Of a DNA stretch of 64,000 nucleotides, positions 52,177-62,103 are shown one piece after another; the stretch's first letter is position 1; each line of letters begins with the position of its first letter. This DNA is from Campylobacter hyointestinalis subsp. lawsonii (GTDB taxonomy: Bacteria > Campylobacterota > Campylobacteria > Campylobacterales > Campylobacteraceae), in NCBI RefSeq assembly GCF_013372165.1, contig NZ_CP053828.1, positions 1,054,001 to 1,118,000 on the forward strand, in the 5' to 3' direction. A model generated the notes under the pieces. The model did no database searches. It was not told the origin of the DNA and worked only from the letters and a program-made list of their open reading frames with translations. Made by a program: the position numbers and the translations under genes.

Positions 52177-53888
52177 GGGGCGTTATAGATATTTTCAAAA
52201 GATTTTCGCCATATTTTAAAGATTATATTTCGCAGTTTGGTTTTGTCTTGCTAGGTATGATAATGGCAAGCGTGGGAACTGCAGTTTCAGCATATCTAGT
52301 AAAACCGGTACTTGATAAAATATTTGTAGAAAAAAACGAAGACCTGCTTTATCTTCTGCCTTATGCTATCATAGCGATATACTTTGTAAAAAGCCTTGGG
52401 ACATACTTGCAAGCATACTTTACGGCTTACATCGGACAGGATATGGTAAAAAAGTTTAGACATAAATTGCTAGATAATCTACTATTTTTAGATATGAGCT
52501 TTTTTAACAAATTTAGAACAGGTGAGCTTATCAGTAGAAATACAAACGATATAGAACGCATAAGAAGCATAGTTTCTAATATCATACCAGAACTCGCTCG
52601 TGAGCTTATAACTATCATAGGACTTTTGGCTGTCGTCATATACCAAAGTCCGCTTTTAGCGCTTTTTGCCTTAGTTATCTTCCCAGCAGCAGTGTATCCA
52701 CTTTCACTCTTAGCAAAAAAAATGAAGAAGATCTCAAGAATGTCTCAAGAACAAACAAGCGATATCAGTTCTGTTTTAAGTGAAATTTTCTCAAACATAG
52801 AGATCATAAAAGCAAATAATGCCGAAAATAGAGAATTAGATAGATTTGACAAACACAACGAAAACTTCTTCAAACTAAATTTAAAAAGCGTAAAAATAAA
52901 CGAACTAGTAAGTCCTATGATGGAAACTTTGGGTTCTATAGGCATAGCAACAGTTATCATCATAGGCGGAAAACAAGTCATAGATGGCGGTCTTAGCGTA
53001 GGAAGTTTCTTCTCGTTTTTGACTGCGCTTTTTATGCTCTACACTCCTATAAAAAGGATTTCTAGTCTTTATAACAAAATGCAAGACGCAGTAGCTGCTA
53101 GTGAGAGAACTTTTGAGCTTCTTGACCTTACTCCTAGCATAGTCGGCGGAAGTACTAAATTCCCTCAAGTAGTAAATTCTCTAACCGTGCAAGACGTGCA
53201 TTTTGCCTACGAAGAGATTAAAGTCTTAAATGGTATAAGCCTAAAGGCAAGCAAAGGACAGATGATAGCCATAGTCGGAGGAAGTGGCGGTGGAAAAACG
53301 TCTTTTATAAATTTACTTATGAGATTTTACGACGCAAATAGCGGAAGTATTCTTATAAACGAAAACGACATCTGCGAGTTTGGCTTAAAAGATCTAAGAG
53401 ATCATATAGGTCTAGTCACTCAAAGAGTTTATATATTTAATGACACTATCGCAGCAAATGTAGCTTATGGTGGCGAATTCGACGAACAAAAAGTCATAAA
53501 AGCTTTAAAACTAGCAAATGCTTATAATTTTGTAAGAAATCTTAGTGAAGGAATTTATACAGTACTTGATGAGTTTGGAGCAAATTTAAGTGGCGGACAA
53601 CGCCAAAGGATAGCGATCGCAAGAGCTTTATATAAAAATCCACAAATTCTCATATTTGATGAAGCCACAAGCGCACTTGATAACGAAAGCGAAAAAGAGA
53701 TCACTAAAGCCATAGAAGATTTAAGTAAAGATAAAATAATATTTGTTATAGCTCACCGCCTAAGCACGATAAAAAATGCCGATAAAATAGCCGTTTTAGA
53801 CAATGGAAAGATAGTTGGATTTGGCAATGATGAAGTGTTAGAAAAAGAGTGTGAAATCTATAAAAATCTTAAATCAACAATCCACTAA
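52173..53888 (+). CDS. msbA: ABC lipid flippase MsbA-type exporter
   Basis: The protein (571 aa) is a half-transporter: six membrane helices in residues ~15-315, then an ATPase with Walker [13 protein letters not shown] near 370, signature [15 protein letters not shown] near 470 and Walker [13 protein letters not shown]. It moves lipid A-core, and possibly other lipid-linked glycans, across the inner membrane. I take the ATG in the ATGA junction with cysS, preceded by GGGAG. The last genes of the window before the island share this strand. Confidence 0.9.
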   Translation: MRGVIDIFKRFSPYFKDYISQFGFVLLGMIMASVGTAVSAYLVKPVLDKIFVEKNEDLLYLLPYAIIAIYFVKSLGTYLQAYFTAYIGQDMVKKFRHKLLDNLLFLDMSFFNKFRTGELISRNTNDIERIRSIVSNIIPELARELITIIGLLAVVIYQSPLLALFALVIFPAAVYPLSLLAKKMKKISRMSQEQTSDISSVLSEIFSNIEIIKANNAENRELDRFDKHNENFFKLNLKSVKINELVSPMMETLGSIGIATVIIIGGKQVIDGGLSVGSFFSFLTALFMLYTPIKRISSLYNKMQDAVAASERTFELLDLTPSIVGGSTKFPQVVNSLTVQDVHFAYEEIKVLNGISLKASKGQMIAIVGGSGGGKTSFINLLMRFYDANSGSILINENDICEFGLKDLRDHIGLVTQRVYIFNDTIAANVAYGGEFDEQKVIKALKLANAYNFVRNLSEGIYTVLDEFGANLSGGQRQRIAIARALYKNPQILIFDEATSALDNESEKEITKAIEDLSKDKIIFVIAHRLSTIKNADKIAVLDNGKIVGFGNDEVLEKECEIYKNLKSTIH

Positions 53889-53889
53889 A

Positions 53890-54238
53890 ATGAAACAGAT
53901 AATAGTATATAAAGACAAACCAGCTAGTATCAACAATAAAAATGATAACGCTAAAACAGCATATCAAAATAGCAGAAGTAGCAAATCAGCAAGATGCTTT
54001 TATCATGGATGGTGATTTGATCGTAGATATACTATGGAAACAAAGCAACCCAGCAGATATAGATAATATCATCAAATACATCCTAGACGCACTAAAAGGC
54101 ATCTGCTATAATGATGATAAAAGCATTATTAAACTCACAATATCCAAAGAACACTGCGCAAATAATCAACTCACAATCACTAAAAAAGCAAATTTATATC
54201 TAAATTTATCAAAAAAATGGTATTTAAAACCATCATAA
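53890..54238 (+). pseudogene. RusA-like Holliday junction resolvase remnant
   Basis: The C-terminal part, open from 53942, reads MDGDLIVDILWKQSNPADIDNIIKYILDALKGICYNDDKSIIKLTISK, close to the RusA family core (D.DN..K.ILDAL.G..Y.DD). The ATG at 53890 starts a plausible N-terminus (MKQIIVYKDKPAS), but the frames differ by one base, so the gene is broken near 53930-53960. RusA proteins are usually phage-encoded. It follows msbA directly. Confidence 0.6.
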
Positions 54239-54254
54239 AACCGCTATTGCGATA

Positions 54255-54599
54255 TATAAATTCAAATTAAGATATGCTAACAGCTCAAATCCCAAAATAG
54301 AATCAATCCTAAAAATCTCCCAACCTAAGCTAGTAAATCAAAATAACGACAATCTCACCCAAGATATAATATCAGCCCTAAATAGTTAAAAAAACAAGAT
54401 AAATATAGTTAAATTTAGCTTAAAAGGACAAAAATTAATACTATATCCACAAATAGCACAAAATCTATCAGCCAAAGAGAGATCAAACACCATAAAATCC
54501 ATTCAAGAAAGCTTAATTAACACTTTATCAAATAGAGATTATTTAGCAAATTTCCAAATAGCTTTCGGGTCTAATGCCTCTAAAAACGCCAAAAAATAG
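54255..54599 (+). pseudogene. Decayed gene of unknown function
   Basis: One frame reads KLRYANSSNPKIESILKIS... to a TAA at 54387, and the same frame continues with INIVKFSLKGQKLILYPQ and AQNLSAKERSNTIKSIQESL to a TAG at 54597. It reads like one protein with a nonsense codon. I recognise no family. With the RusA remnant in front of it, it probably comes from the same phage-like source. Confidence 0.4.
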
Positions 54600-54612
54600 C
54601 CATAAATAAAAT

Positions 54613-55307
54613 TTAAACCGATCTGTACACAGCAATTGAAGTTGGGTTAAATGGATCAGTCCCACAGCTATACTCTAGCATAGCATCTTCGATGATTATA
54701 TCACCATTTTGATTAGCTTTTTTAAGTGTTGAAGCGAAATTTAAATTCCAGCCATTTTTGATAAAAAAATTGCGATGCTCCTTGCTTACTTCTCCTAAAT
54801 CTTTTACTTGAAACCCAAATGGCTCAGCGTGAATACACCTTACAAATGGAGCGATACTAACTAATTTTTTTGCCATCTCCACACCGCTACTAGTAAATTC
54901 GCCACCAAAATATCTCAAATTCACCCCACCACCATTATAAAATATCTTAAACAAATTTCTACCATATCCACATCCAAGCTCGATTACATTATCATACTCG
55001 ACAAAGCATCAATAATAAAATCAACAATTATCAGTATAAAATGGAACAAGAATATTTATACCATTTAAAGAGGTTATTTGCACAATATCAGCAAAGTTAA
55101 ATTTCTCACTAGGAAAATCAGTTTTACACCAATTTAACACACCTTTTTCATCGGCTTTAAGTTGATTTAAACGCTCTTTTTTTCTAATTCGCCAATCACT
55201 TGAAGAGCGTTATACCCCCCCCCGCTTATAAATTTACTCATAAACTCAGCCCTTATAGCCCAGGCATTTTCATAAAAATTTTGCCATTTTTTCTCTTGAT
55301 ATGCCAT
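54613..55307 (-). pseudogene. Broken SAM-dependent methyltransferase with a G9 tract
   Basis: An ATG at 55307 starts MAYQEKKWQNFYENAWAIRA and runs through G9 (55215-55223) into YNALQVIGELEKK. The frame is lost at an A7 run near 55175. A second frame carries RLNQLKADEKGVLNWCKTDFPSEKFNFADI to about 55030, and after two more slips comes DNVIELGCGYGRNLFKIFY, the SAM-binding motif I. The last frame (54954-54613) ends EYSCGTDPFNPTSIAVYRSV. At least three frameshifts make it inactive whatever the G-tract length. Confidence 0.7.
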
Positions 55308-55390
55308 TTTAACACCTTAAATTTATAATTTTGATTATATCTATACGCAGCCTAAAATATCATTAAATTTATTTAAATTATAACTAAAAT
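55206..55390 (-). repeat. Direct duplication, copy A (methyltransferase 5' end)
   Basis: Contains AGCGTTATAC, the G9 tract, TAAATTTACTCATAAACTCAGC, the start codon region and the AT-rich upstream DNA up to about 55390. All but the 65 bases around the start codon recur at 57291-57405 in the same orientation, on the other side of the multicopper oxidase gene. Confidence 0.75.
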
Positions 55391-55493
55391 ATGCCACAGA
55401 TGGCTAAAATCACCCATGGCATAAATAGATTTAGAATAAAATATATTATAAGATAATATCTATATTTTGATTTTCCTAAGTAAATTTAAAATT

Positions 55494-57101
55494 TTACTCC
55501 TTCACTTCTAAATTTCCCATCATACCTAAATCTTCATGTTCTAAAACATGACAATGATACATTCTATGACCTATAAAATCTTGCTTCATTCTTAGTCTTA
55601 ATTCCTCATTAGGACGCACATTAATAGTATCTCTTAGGGCTCTAAATTCTGCTTTTTTAACCTCACCATTTAATTTTGATGAGATAAGCTCAAATTGTGT
55701 GCCATGTATATGAAAAGGATGATCCATATGCGATTTATTAACCACTATCCACTCTTCTGTCACTCCTACTTTAGAATGTAAATCAACAGCATTTAAATCA
55801 AAGCTTTTCCCATTGATTAAAAACATAGAAGCAAGCATAATTTTTAATTCTTCTGTATTTGCTCCCATCATCATACTATGTTGCATACTAGCTTCGCTCA
55901 TTATGACTTCTTTAAAATCTTTTGGTTCTTCTAAAGGCTTAAAGGTTCTTAATGTTTTTGGTAGTTGTAATTTTTCTTTTTTAAAAGAAATATCAGCTAA
56001 GAAAAGAGTATTTGGCTCTTCTTTTACCATCATTTTATCTCTATCGTAATAGCCACTTTCAAGCTTGAATTCTCCATCTTTTGGTGCATCTATTAAAACT
56101 TCTACGCGTGAAGCAGGAGTTAAGAAAATTTCATCTTTAAAAATCGGTTTTTCTATAAGCCCTCCATCTGTTCCAACAAGTATAAACTTAGCTCCTTGTA
56201 TGCGTAAATTTAAGTATCTAGCCGCACTTGTATTATAAATGCGTATGCGTTCATTGCTTGCGAGTTTGATTTTAGGTTGATATTGTCCATTAATAAGCAC
56301 AAACTCACCTTCTCTACCATTAAGCCAATCAATTAAGGTATTATGTGGAATTTGAGCGTTTTCATCAAGACGCAAATCAGTAATCATAAGATCTTTTTCT
56401 TTAAGATGACTAAGAGCGTCTTTTTTAGCTTTGACTACAAAACATCCAGCTAAGCCCATAAAAACTTGTTTTGAAGAGATAAAATGCGGATGAGGATGAT
56501 ACCAGTAAGTACCAGCACTGTTTTGTGGTATTATAAAATGATAAATCCTCTCTTGGCCTGCTAAAATAGCATCGTGTGGATTTCCATCTTGATTAGGCGG
56601 TACAAGAAGTCCGTGCCAATGTATGGTTGTTGGCTCTTTGAGTGTATTTTTAACTAAAATTTCAACTTTATCCCCTTCGTAAACCTCTATTTTTGGAGCT
56701 GGTATTAAGCCATTATAGGTATAAAATTTTGTTTTTTTGCCCTTAATCACTTCGATTTGACTCTCTTTTACCTCTATTGTCGCGCGAAAAACATTTTTTT
56801 CCTTGCTTTCATTTTTGAGTAGAGGCAGAGCTTTTAGAGCTTCTCCTTTAGGAAAATATTTTTGATCTAAAAGTTTTAAATCTTTTTTAGCAAATTGGAT
56901 AAAAGAGGTATCAATTTCTCTATTCATTGGCATTTTAGCATTATCCATATCATGATCCATCATATCATGTCCCATCATATCATGCCCCATCATGTTATGA
57001 TCCATCATATCCATGTTATGCCCCATATGAGAATTTGCATAAGCCGCGCCCATACTTGCTAAACTTAAGACATTTAATTTTAAGAAATTTCTTCTATTCA
57101 T
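55494..57101 (-). CDS. cueO: Periplasmic multicopper oxidase CueO-type
   Basis: The protein (535 aa) starts with a Tat-type signal (NRRNFLKLN) and a Met/His-rich stretch (residues 26-53) that may bind copper. The copper sites follow: TIHWHGLLVPP near residue 170, YWYHPHPHF, HPFHIHGTQFEL near 465, and HCHVLEHEDLGMM near the end, where H-C-H-x3-H-x4-M provides the T1 ligands. It oxidises Cu(I) to the less toxic Cu(II) in the periplasm. It lies alone on the minus strand between pseudogenes and pyrD, flanked by directly repeated DNA, which suggests recent insertion or rearrangement. Confidence 0.94.
   Translation of the reverse strand: MNRRNFLKLNVLSLASMGAAYANSHMGHNMDMMDHNMMGHDMMGHDMMDHDMDNAKMPMNREIDTSFIQFAKKDLKLLDQKYFPKGEALKALPLLKNESKEKNVFRATIEVKESQIEVIKGKKTKFYTYNGLIPAPKIEVYEGDKVEILVKNTLKEPTTIHWHGLLVPPNQDGNPHDAILAGQERIYHFIIPQNSAGTYWYHPHPHFISSKQVFMGLAGCFVVKAKKDALSHLKEKDLMITDLRLDENAQIPHNTLIDWLNGREGEFVLINGQYQPKIKLASNERIRIYNTSAARYLNLRIQGAKFILVGTDGGLIEKPIFKDEIFLTPASRVEVLIDAPKDGEFKLESGYYDRDKMMVKEEPNTLFLADISFKKEKLQLPKTLRTFKPLEEPKDFKEVIMSEASMQHSMMMGANTEELKIMLASMFLINGKSFDLNAVDLHSKVGVTEEWIVVNKSHMDHPFHIHGTQFELISSKLNGEVKKAEFRALRDTINVRPNEELRLRMKQDFIGHRMYHCHVLEHEDLGMMGNLEVKE
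56950..57030 (-). repeat. Short Met/His tandem repeats in cueO
   Basis: A roughly 15-base unit encoding His-Asp-Met-Met-Gly/Asp is repeated four to five times with small changes. Being a multiple of three, changes in number keep the frame and alter only the Met/His-rich stretch. Confidence 0.7.
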
Positions 57102-57290
57102 TTAAGATCCTTTTTTGATTTTTAATTGCAAGTTGTATTATGATTATTATAAATGAATATTATATAAATTATTTTTAAATTTTTGCTATTAGAAACATTA
57201 CAAATAGAACAATTAAAGGCTGATTATATAAATTAAAATTCGCATAAGCTAACAAAAATCATATATAAACAATTCTAAGATTGCCTATAA

Positions 57291-57405
57291 AGCGTTATAC
57301 TTTACTACTTACTAAATTTACTCATAAGCTCAGCTTAAATTTATAATTTTGATTATAATAACTCAGCCAAAATATCATTAAATTTAATTAAATTATAAGC
57401 AAATT
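57291..57405 (-). repeat. Direct duplication, copy B
   Basis: AGCGTTATAC, then TAAATTTACTCATAAGCTCAGC joined directly to TTAAATTTATAATTTTGATTATA and AATATCATTAAATTTAATTAAATTATAA. This equals copy A without the methyltransferase start region; the G tract is replaced by mixed sequence. It fills most of the 57102-57447 gap before pyrD. A TAAAAT at 57421-57426 may be the pyrD -10 box. Confidence 0.75.
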
Positions 57406-57447
57406 TAAGCAAATTTTAGCTAAAATTGCTGACTTTAAAGGAATATA

Positions 57448-58506
57448 ATGGACTATGGCGATATTAAAAAAATTTTATTCAAACTAAACCCTGAAACCGC
57501 TCACAAAATAGCCGAATACGGTATGAGAAGCGTTATAAATTTGCCTTTTGTGGCAGATATTTTAGTAGATAAATTTTGTTATGTAGATACAAGATTATCT
57601 CAAAATATACTTGGGACGAATTTTCTAAATCCGATAGGACTTGCAGGGGGATTTGATAAAAATTTAACTATGGCAAAACCACTATCTTGCTTTGGATTTG
57701 GTTTTTTGGAGTATGGAACACTCACTCCAAAACCTCAAAACGGAAATCCAAAACCGAGACTTTTTAGACTTGTAGAAGAAAAAAGTTTGCAAAATGCAAT
57801 GGGATTTAATAACGACGGTAGCCAGAAGATAAAAGCTAGAGCGCAAAAACTATATCCGTTTGCCTTGCCATTATTTGCAAATATAGGTAAAAATAAAATT
57901 ACGCCAAATGATGAAGCGTTAAAAGATTATGAATTTTTAGTTAGAGAATTTAACGGACTTTGCGATGCTTTTGTGTTAAATATTAGTTCGCCAAATACTC
58001 CAAACCTGCGCGCTCTTCAAGAAAATAGCTTTATAAAAGAACTTTTTAGCACGTTAAAACCTCTAACAAATTTACCTATAATACTAAAAATAGCTCCTGA
58101 TATGGAAGCTAAAAAAGCAATAGAACTATGTCAAAACGCACTTAGCTTTGGTGCTGATGCTATTATCATAAACAATACCAGCGTGGATTATACTCTAAGT
58201 CAAAATACAAAAAACTTTGGCGGTATAAGCGGAGCTTTGATCGCTCAAAAAAGCAAAGAGTTGTTTAAAGCAGTCGCAGACGAGCTTTTTGGCAAAATAA
58301 CTCTTATTAGTTGTGGCGGTATAAGCAGCAGTAAAGATGCGTACGAACGTATAAAAATGGGGGCAAATTTAATCCAAATTTATACAAGTTTTATTTTTGA
58401 AGGACCTATGATCTGTAAAAAGATTGGCTCAGAACTCAGCGAACTTCTATCAAAAGATGGATTTACAAATATCACTCAAGCAGTCGGCATAAACGTAGGA
58501 AAATAG
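57448..58506 (+). CDS. pyrD: Dihydroorotate dehydrogenase (quinone), class 2
   Basis: The protein (352 aa) oxidises dihydroorotate with menaquinone in pyrimidine synthesis. It has the class 2 N-terminal helices (MDYGDIKKILFKLNPETAHKIA) that bind the membrane, NPIGLAGGFDKN near residue 62, LQNAMGFNND near 111, LNISSPNTPNLRALQ near 175 (catalytic Ser of class 2) and LISCGGISSSKDAYERI near 285. It starts a tightly packed run of five genes. Confidence 0.96.
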   Translation: MDYGDIKKILFKLNPETAHKIAEYGMRSVINLPFVADILVDKFCYVDTRLSQNILGTNFLNPIGLAGGFDKNLTMAKPLSCFGFGFLEYGTLTPKPQNGNPKPRLFRLVEEKSLQNAMGFNNDGSQKIKARAQKLYPFALPLFANIGKNKITPNDEALKDYEFLVREFNGLCDAFVLNISSPNTPNLRALQENSFIKELFSTLKPLTNLPIILKIAPDMEAKKAIELCQNALSFGADAIIINNTSVDYTLSQNTKNFGGISGALIAQKSKELFKAVADELFGKITLISCGGISSSKDAYERIKMGANLIQIYTSFIFEGPMICKKIGSELSELLSKDGFTNITQAVGINVGK

Positions 58507-59757
58507 ATGTTACCTAAATTTAAAAAAATTACTTTAGAAAATGAGTTTGAGATATATCACACTCCTCTCAACTTGGGTTCAAATGTTATAAGCATAGACC
58601 TATTTTATAAAGTCGGTAGTCGCAATGAAACTATGGGAAAAAGCGGTATAGCTCATATGCTAGAACATTTAAATTTTAAATCCACCAAAACTAGAAAAGC
58701 TGGGGAATTTGATGAGATAGTAAAGGGCTTTGGTGGCGTAAATAACGCAAGCACAGGATTTGACTATACACATTATTTTATAAAATGTTCAAATGCAAAT
58801 TTAGATAAAAGTCTTGAACTTTACGCAGATATTATGGAAAATTTGGCTTTAAAAGATGACGAGTTTCAAACAGAACGAGACGTTGTATTAGAAGAAAGAA
58901 GATGGAGAACTGATAATAATCCTATCGGGCTTATGTATTTTAGGCTATTTAATAATGCCTTTATATATCATCCATACCACTGGACTCCAATCGGCTTTTT
59001 TAGAGATATAGAAAACTGGAACATTGAAGATATAAAAGCGTTTTGGCAGACTTATTATCAACCAAAAAATGCTTTTTTGATGATAACTGGTGATTGCGAT
59101 GAAAAAACGGCTTTTGAATACGGTATAAAACATTTTTCTAAGATAAAAAACAGAAAAGATATTCCAAATTTTTACTTTAAAGAACCAGAACAAAATGGCG
59201 AAAAAAAAGTGATCTTACATAAAGATAGCGATGTAGAGATGCTAGGTCTTGCTTATAAGATACCACCTTTTAATCATAAAGATCAGATAGCACTTGATGC
59301 TCTTAGTAATTATTTAAGCAGTGGAAAAAGCTCTATTTTACAAAAAAAACTTATGGACGAACTAAATTTGGTAAATCAAATTTATGCCTATCGTATAGAT
59401 TGTAAAGACGAGGGATTATTTGTATTTCTAGCAGTTTGCAACCCTGAAATAGACGCTAGTAAAGTTGAGATTGAACTTTTAAATTTGATAGAGCAGACAA
59501 AACAAGAGCTAATAGGCGATGATGAGTTATTTAAGATAAAAAACTCACTTAGATCAGAACTTGTATATTCTCTAACTAGTGCAAGCAAACTAGCAAATTT
59601 ATACGGTAGCTACATAGCAAGAGGCGACATAGAGCCACTTTACGAGCTTGAAAATGCTTCAGAAATTTTAAGTTCGCAAAGTATCAAAGACATCGCAAAT
59701 AGATATTTCGTAAGCAAAAATTTAACAACAATAATACTCAAGAAAGGTTTAAAATGA
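58507..59757 (+). CDS. M16 family zinc peptidase
   Basis: The protein (416 aa) has the inverted zinc motif in [13 protein letters not shown] (HxxEH, near residue 51) and the distal Glu in the [17 protein letters not shown] region. Two homologous halves of an M16B unit are present, with the second lacking the metal site as usual. It has no signal peptide, so it is cytosolic or leaderless. It begins directly after the pyrD stop and overlaps dapA by 4 bases. The substrate is unknown. The same place is taken by a Zn protease gene in C. jejuni. Confidence 0.88.
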   Translation: MLPKFKKITLENEFEIYHTPLNLGSNVISIDLFYKVGSRNETMGKSGIAHMLEHLNFKSTKTRKAGEFDEIVKGFGGVNNASTGFDYTHYFIKCSNANLDKSLELYADIMENLALKDDEFQTERDVVLEERRWRTDNNPIGLMYFRLFNNAFIYHPYHWTPIGFFRDIENWNIEDIKAFWQTYYQPKNAFLMITGDCDEKTAFEYGIKHFSKIKNRKDIPNFYFKEPEQNGEKKVILHKDSDVEMLGLAYKIPPFNHKDQIALDALSNYLSSGKSSILQKKLMDELNLVNQIYAYRIDCKDEGLFVFLAVCNPEIDASKVEIELLNLIEQTKQELIGDDELFKIKNSLRSELVYSLTSASKLANLYGSYIARGDIEPLYELENASEILSSQSIKDIANRYFVSKNLTTIILKKGLK

Positions 59758-60650
59758 GCAAAGCAGCCATTTTTGGAGCTATGACAGCTCTCATAACGCC
59801 ATTTAAAAATGGAAAATTAGACGAAGTAGGATATGAAAAGCTTATAAAAAGACAGATAAAATACGGCGTAGATGCAGTGGTTCCTGTAGGAACTACAGGA
59901 GAAAGTGCGACTCTTACTCATGATGAACACAGAGTTTGCATCGAAATAGCTGTAAATACTTGCAAAAACACAAATGTAAAAGTTCTAGCAGGGGCTGGTA
60001 GCAACGCGACTCATGAGGCGATCGGACTTGCTAAGTTTGCACAAGATCACGGAGCTGATGGCGTACTCTCAGTAGCGCCATATTATAACAAACCTACGCA
60101 AGAAGGCTTATATCTACACTATAAAGCTATAGCAAATTCAGTTGATATTCCAGTATTGCTATACAATGTTCCTGGTCGCACAGGGTGCGATATACTTCCA
60201 GAGACGATCATAAGGCTATTTAACGACTGCGAAAATATTTATGGAGTTAAAGAAGCGAGCGGAAGTATAGATAGATGCGTTGATCTACTAGCTCACGAGC
60301 CTAAACTTTATGTTTTAAGCGGTGAAGATGCGATAAACTATCCGATCTTAAGCAATGGTGGAAAAGGCGTCATATCAGTTACTTCAAACCTACTTCCAGA
60401 TCAAACTGCAGCACTTACTCACTACGCACTTGATAATGAGTTTTTAAAAGCAAAAGAGATAAACGATAAGCTTTATAATATAAATAAAATAATGTTTTGC
60501 GAAAGCAATCCTATACCTATAAAAGCCGCTATGTTTATAGCTGGTCTTATAGATACTTTAGAGTATAGACTTCCGCTTTGCAACCCAAGCGCAGCTAATC
60601 TAAAAAAGATCGAAGAAATTATGAAAAGTTATGATATAAAAGGATTTTAA
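59754..60650 (+). CDS. dapA: 4-hydroxy-tetrahydrodipicolinate synthase
   Basis: The protein (298 aa) condenses pyruvate with aspartate semialdehyde on the way to diaminopimelate and lysine. It shows [14 protein letters not shown] near residue 45, the tyrosine pair in [17 protein letters not shown] near 107 and [13 protein letters not shown], and the Schiff-base lysine in [10 protein letters not shown] (Lys ~166). It overlaps the peptidase gene and ends at the reductase start. Confidence 0.97.
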   Translation: MSKAAIFGAMTALITPFKNGKLDEVGYEKLIKRQIKYGVDAVVPVGTTGESATLTHDEHRVCIEIAVNTCKNTNVKVLAGAGSNATHEAIGLAKFAQDHGADGVLSVAPYYNKPTQEGLYLHYKAIANSVDIPVLLYNVPGRTGCDILPETIIRLFNDCENIYGVKEASGSIDRCVDLLAHEPKLYVLSGEDAINYPILSNGGKGVISVTSNLLPDQTAALTHYALDNEFLKAKEINDKLYNINKIMFCESNPIPIKAAMFIAGLIDTLEYRLPLCNPSAANLKKIEEIMKSYDIKGF

Positions 60651-61438
60651 TGAGTTGTTATAATGACGAGTTTAAAGGTAAAACACTAGTAATAAGCGGT
60701 GGAACAAGGGGAATTGGCAGAGCTATAGTTTTGGAATTTGCTAATGCTGGAGCAAATATAGCATTTACGTATAACTCAAATGAAGAGATGGCTAAAAATC
60801 AAGCTTTGGAGCTAGAAAGAGATTTTGGGATAAAGGCTAGAGCTTATGCTCTCAATATCTTAGAGCCTGAAACTTATAAGGAGCTATTTTTAGAGATTGA
60901 TAAGGATTTTGATAGAGTTGATTTTTTTATATCAAACGCCATAATCTCAGGTCGTGCAGTAGCTGGTGGATATACTAAATTTATGAAATTAAAACCTCGC
61001 GGTATCAACAATATCTTTACTGCAACAGTAAATGCTTTTGTCTGCGGAACTCAAGAAGCAGCAAAAAGGATGGAAAAAGTCGGCGGCGGAAGCGTTATAA
61101 GCCTTAGCTCAACTGGAAATTTAGTCTATATAGAACACTACAGCGGACATGGAACCGCAAAAGCGGCAGTAGAAGCTATGGCAAGATACGCTGCAACAGA
61201 GCTAGGAGATAAAAATATCCGTGTAAATGTAGTAAGCGGTGGGCCTATAGAGACAGACGCTTTAAGAGCTTTTACAAACTATGAAGAAGTTAGGGACGCA
61301 ACAGCTGCCTTAAGCCCACTTGGTCGTATGGGGCAACCAACAGATTTGGCTGGGGCTTGTCTATTTTTATGTAGTTCAAAAGCTAGCTGGGTAACAGGGC
61401 ATACCTTTATAATCGATGGCGGTACAACATTTAAATGA
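60650..61438 (+). CDS. FabL-like enoyl-ACP reductase (SDR family)
   Basis: The protein (262 aa) has the NAD(P)-binding GGTRGIGRAIVLEFA near residue 20. The active site is SLSSTGNLVYIEHYSGHGTAKAAVEAM: Tyr is followed by Lys seven residues later (Y-x6-K), the spacing of enoyl-ACP reductases and not the Y-x3-K of ordinary SDRs. Downstream, VNVVSGGPIETDALRAF and SPLGRMGQPTDLAG with IIDGGTTF resemble FabL of Bacillus. It lies between dapA and pgsA and may serve fatty acid elongation; a general oxidoreductase is the alternative. Confidence 0.72.
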   Translation: MSCYNDEFKGKTLVISGGTRGIGRAIVLEFANAGANIAFTYNSNEEMAKNQALELERDFGIKARAYALNILEPETYKELFLEIDKDFDRVDFFISNAIISGRAVAGGYTKFMKLKPRGINNIFTATVNAFVCGTQEAAKRMEKVGGGSVISLSSTGNLVYIEHYSGHGTAKAAVEAMARYAATELGDKNIRVNVVSGGPIETDALRAFTNYEEVRDATAALSPLGRMGQPTDLAGACLFLCSSKASWVTGHTFIIDGGTTFK

Positions 61439-61977
61439 GTTTAAATCTTCCAAATTTATTGGCATTTATCCGTATATTACTTGCTCCTTTACTTTTTTTT
61501 CTGCTTTTAGAGTTAGAAAATAGAACAAATACGGCAGTTATAAGCTGGCTGAACTATTTTTGTGCTCTTATTTTTGTAGTGGCAAGTATTACTGATTTTT
61601 TTGATGGATATATCGCTAGAAATTGGAATCAAAAAACAAAATTAGGTGCCATAATAGATCCATTAGCTGATAAAATGCTAACTTTAGCAGCCTTTTTAGG
61701 TCTTATGATGATAGACCGTGCAAATGCATGGGCTGTCTATCTTATACTTATCCGTGAGTTTTTTATAACAGGCTTTAGAGTAGTTATGGCTAGCGAAAAT
61801 ATCGACGTGAGTGCATCTATAGCTGGAAAAGTCAAAACGATATTTCAAATGATATCTATAGGATTTTTGATTATGCAATGGTGGGGAGGAAATATACTGC
61901 TGTGGGTAGCAGTAGCACTTACTCTTTACTCAGGTTTAGAATACATACTAGCATACATAAAAAATAAAAGAATATAA
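61435..61977 (+). CDS. pgsA: CDP-diacylglycerol--glycerol-3-phosphate 3-phosphatidyltransferase
   Basis: The protein (180 aa) has about four membrane helices and the CDP-alcohol motif DFFDGYIARNWNQKTKLGAIIDPLADK, which keeps DGxxAR, Gly and two Asp at the family spacing. It makes the precursor of phosphatidylglycerol. It overlaps the reductase stop by 4 bases and ends the run pyrD-peptidase-dapA-fabL-like-pgsA. Confidence 0.95.
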   Translation: MSLNLPNLLAFIRILLAPLLFFLLLELENRTNTAVISWLNYFCALIFVVASITDFFDGYIARNWNQKTKLGAIIDPLADKMLTLAAFLGLMMIDRANAWAVYLILIREFFITGFRVVMASENIDVSASIAGKVKTIFQMISIGFLIMQWWGGNILLWVAVALTLYSGLEYILAYIKNKRI

Positions 61978-62050
61978 AAAAACTTTATTATTAAATAAAT
62001 AGCTTAGAAATATCGATATATCTTACTTATTAAATATATACTGCTTATGC

Positions 62051-62079
62051 TTGACATATTCAGTCGTTTTGGATATGAT
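62051..62079 (+). promoter_or_regulatory. Sigma-70-type promoter of the amino-acid ABC transporter
   Basis: TTGACA (62051-62056), 17 bases of spacer and TATGAT (62074-62079) form an unusually complete -35/-10 promoter for this genome, 24 bases before the ATG. The ribosome binding site AAAGGA follows. Confidence 0.72.
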
Positions 62080-62103
62080 TACGAAAAAATTTAAAGGATA
62101 GTT

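Noticed and set aside
56940-57035. CRISPR-like short repeats near 57 kb
   Set aside because: They are in-frame Met/His codons of cueO with no spacers.
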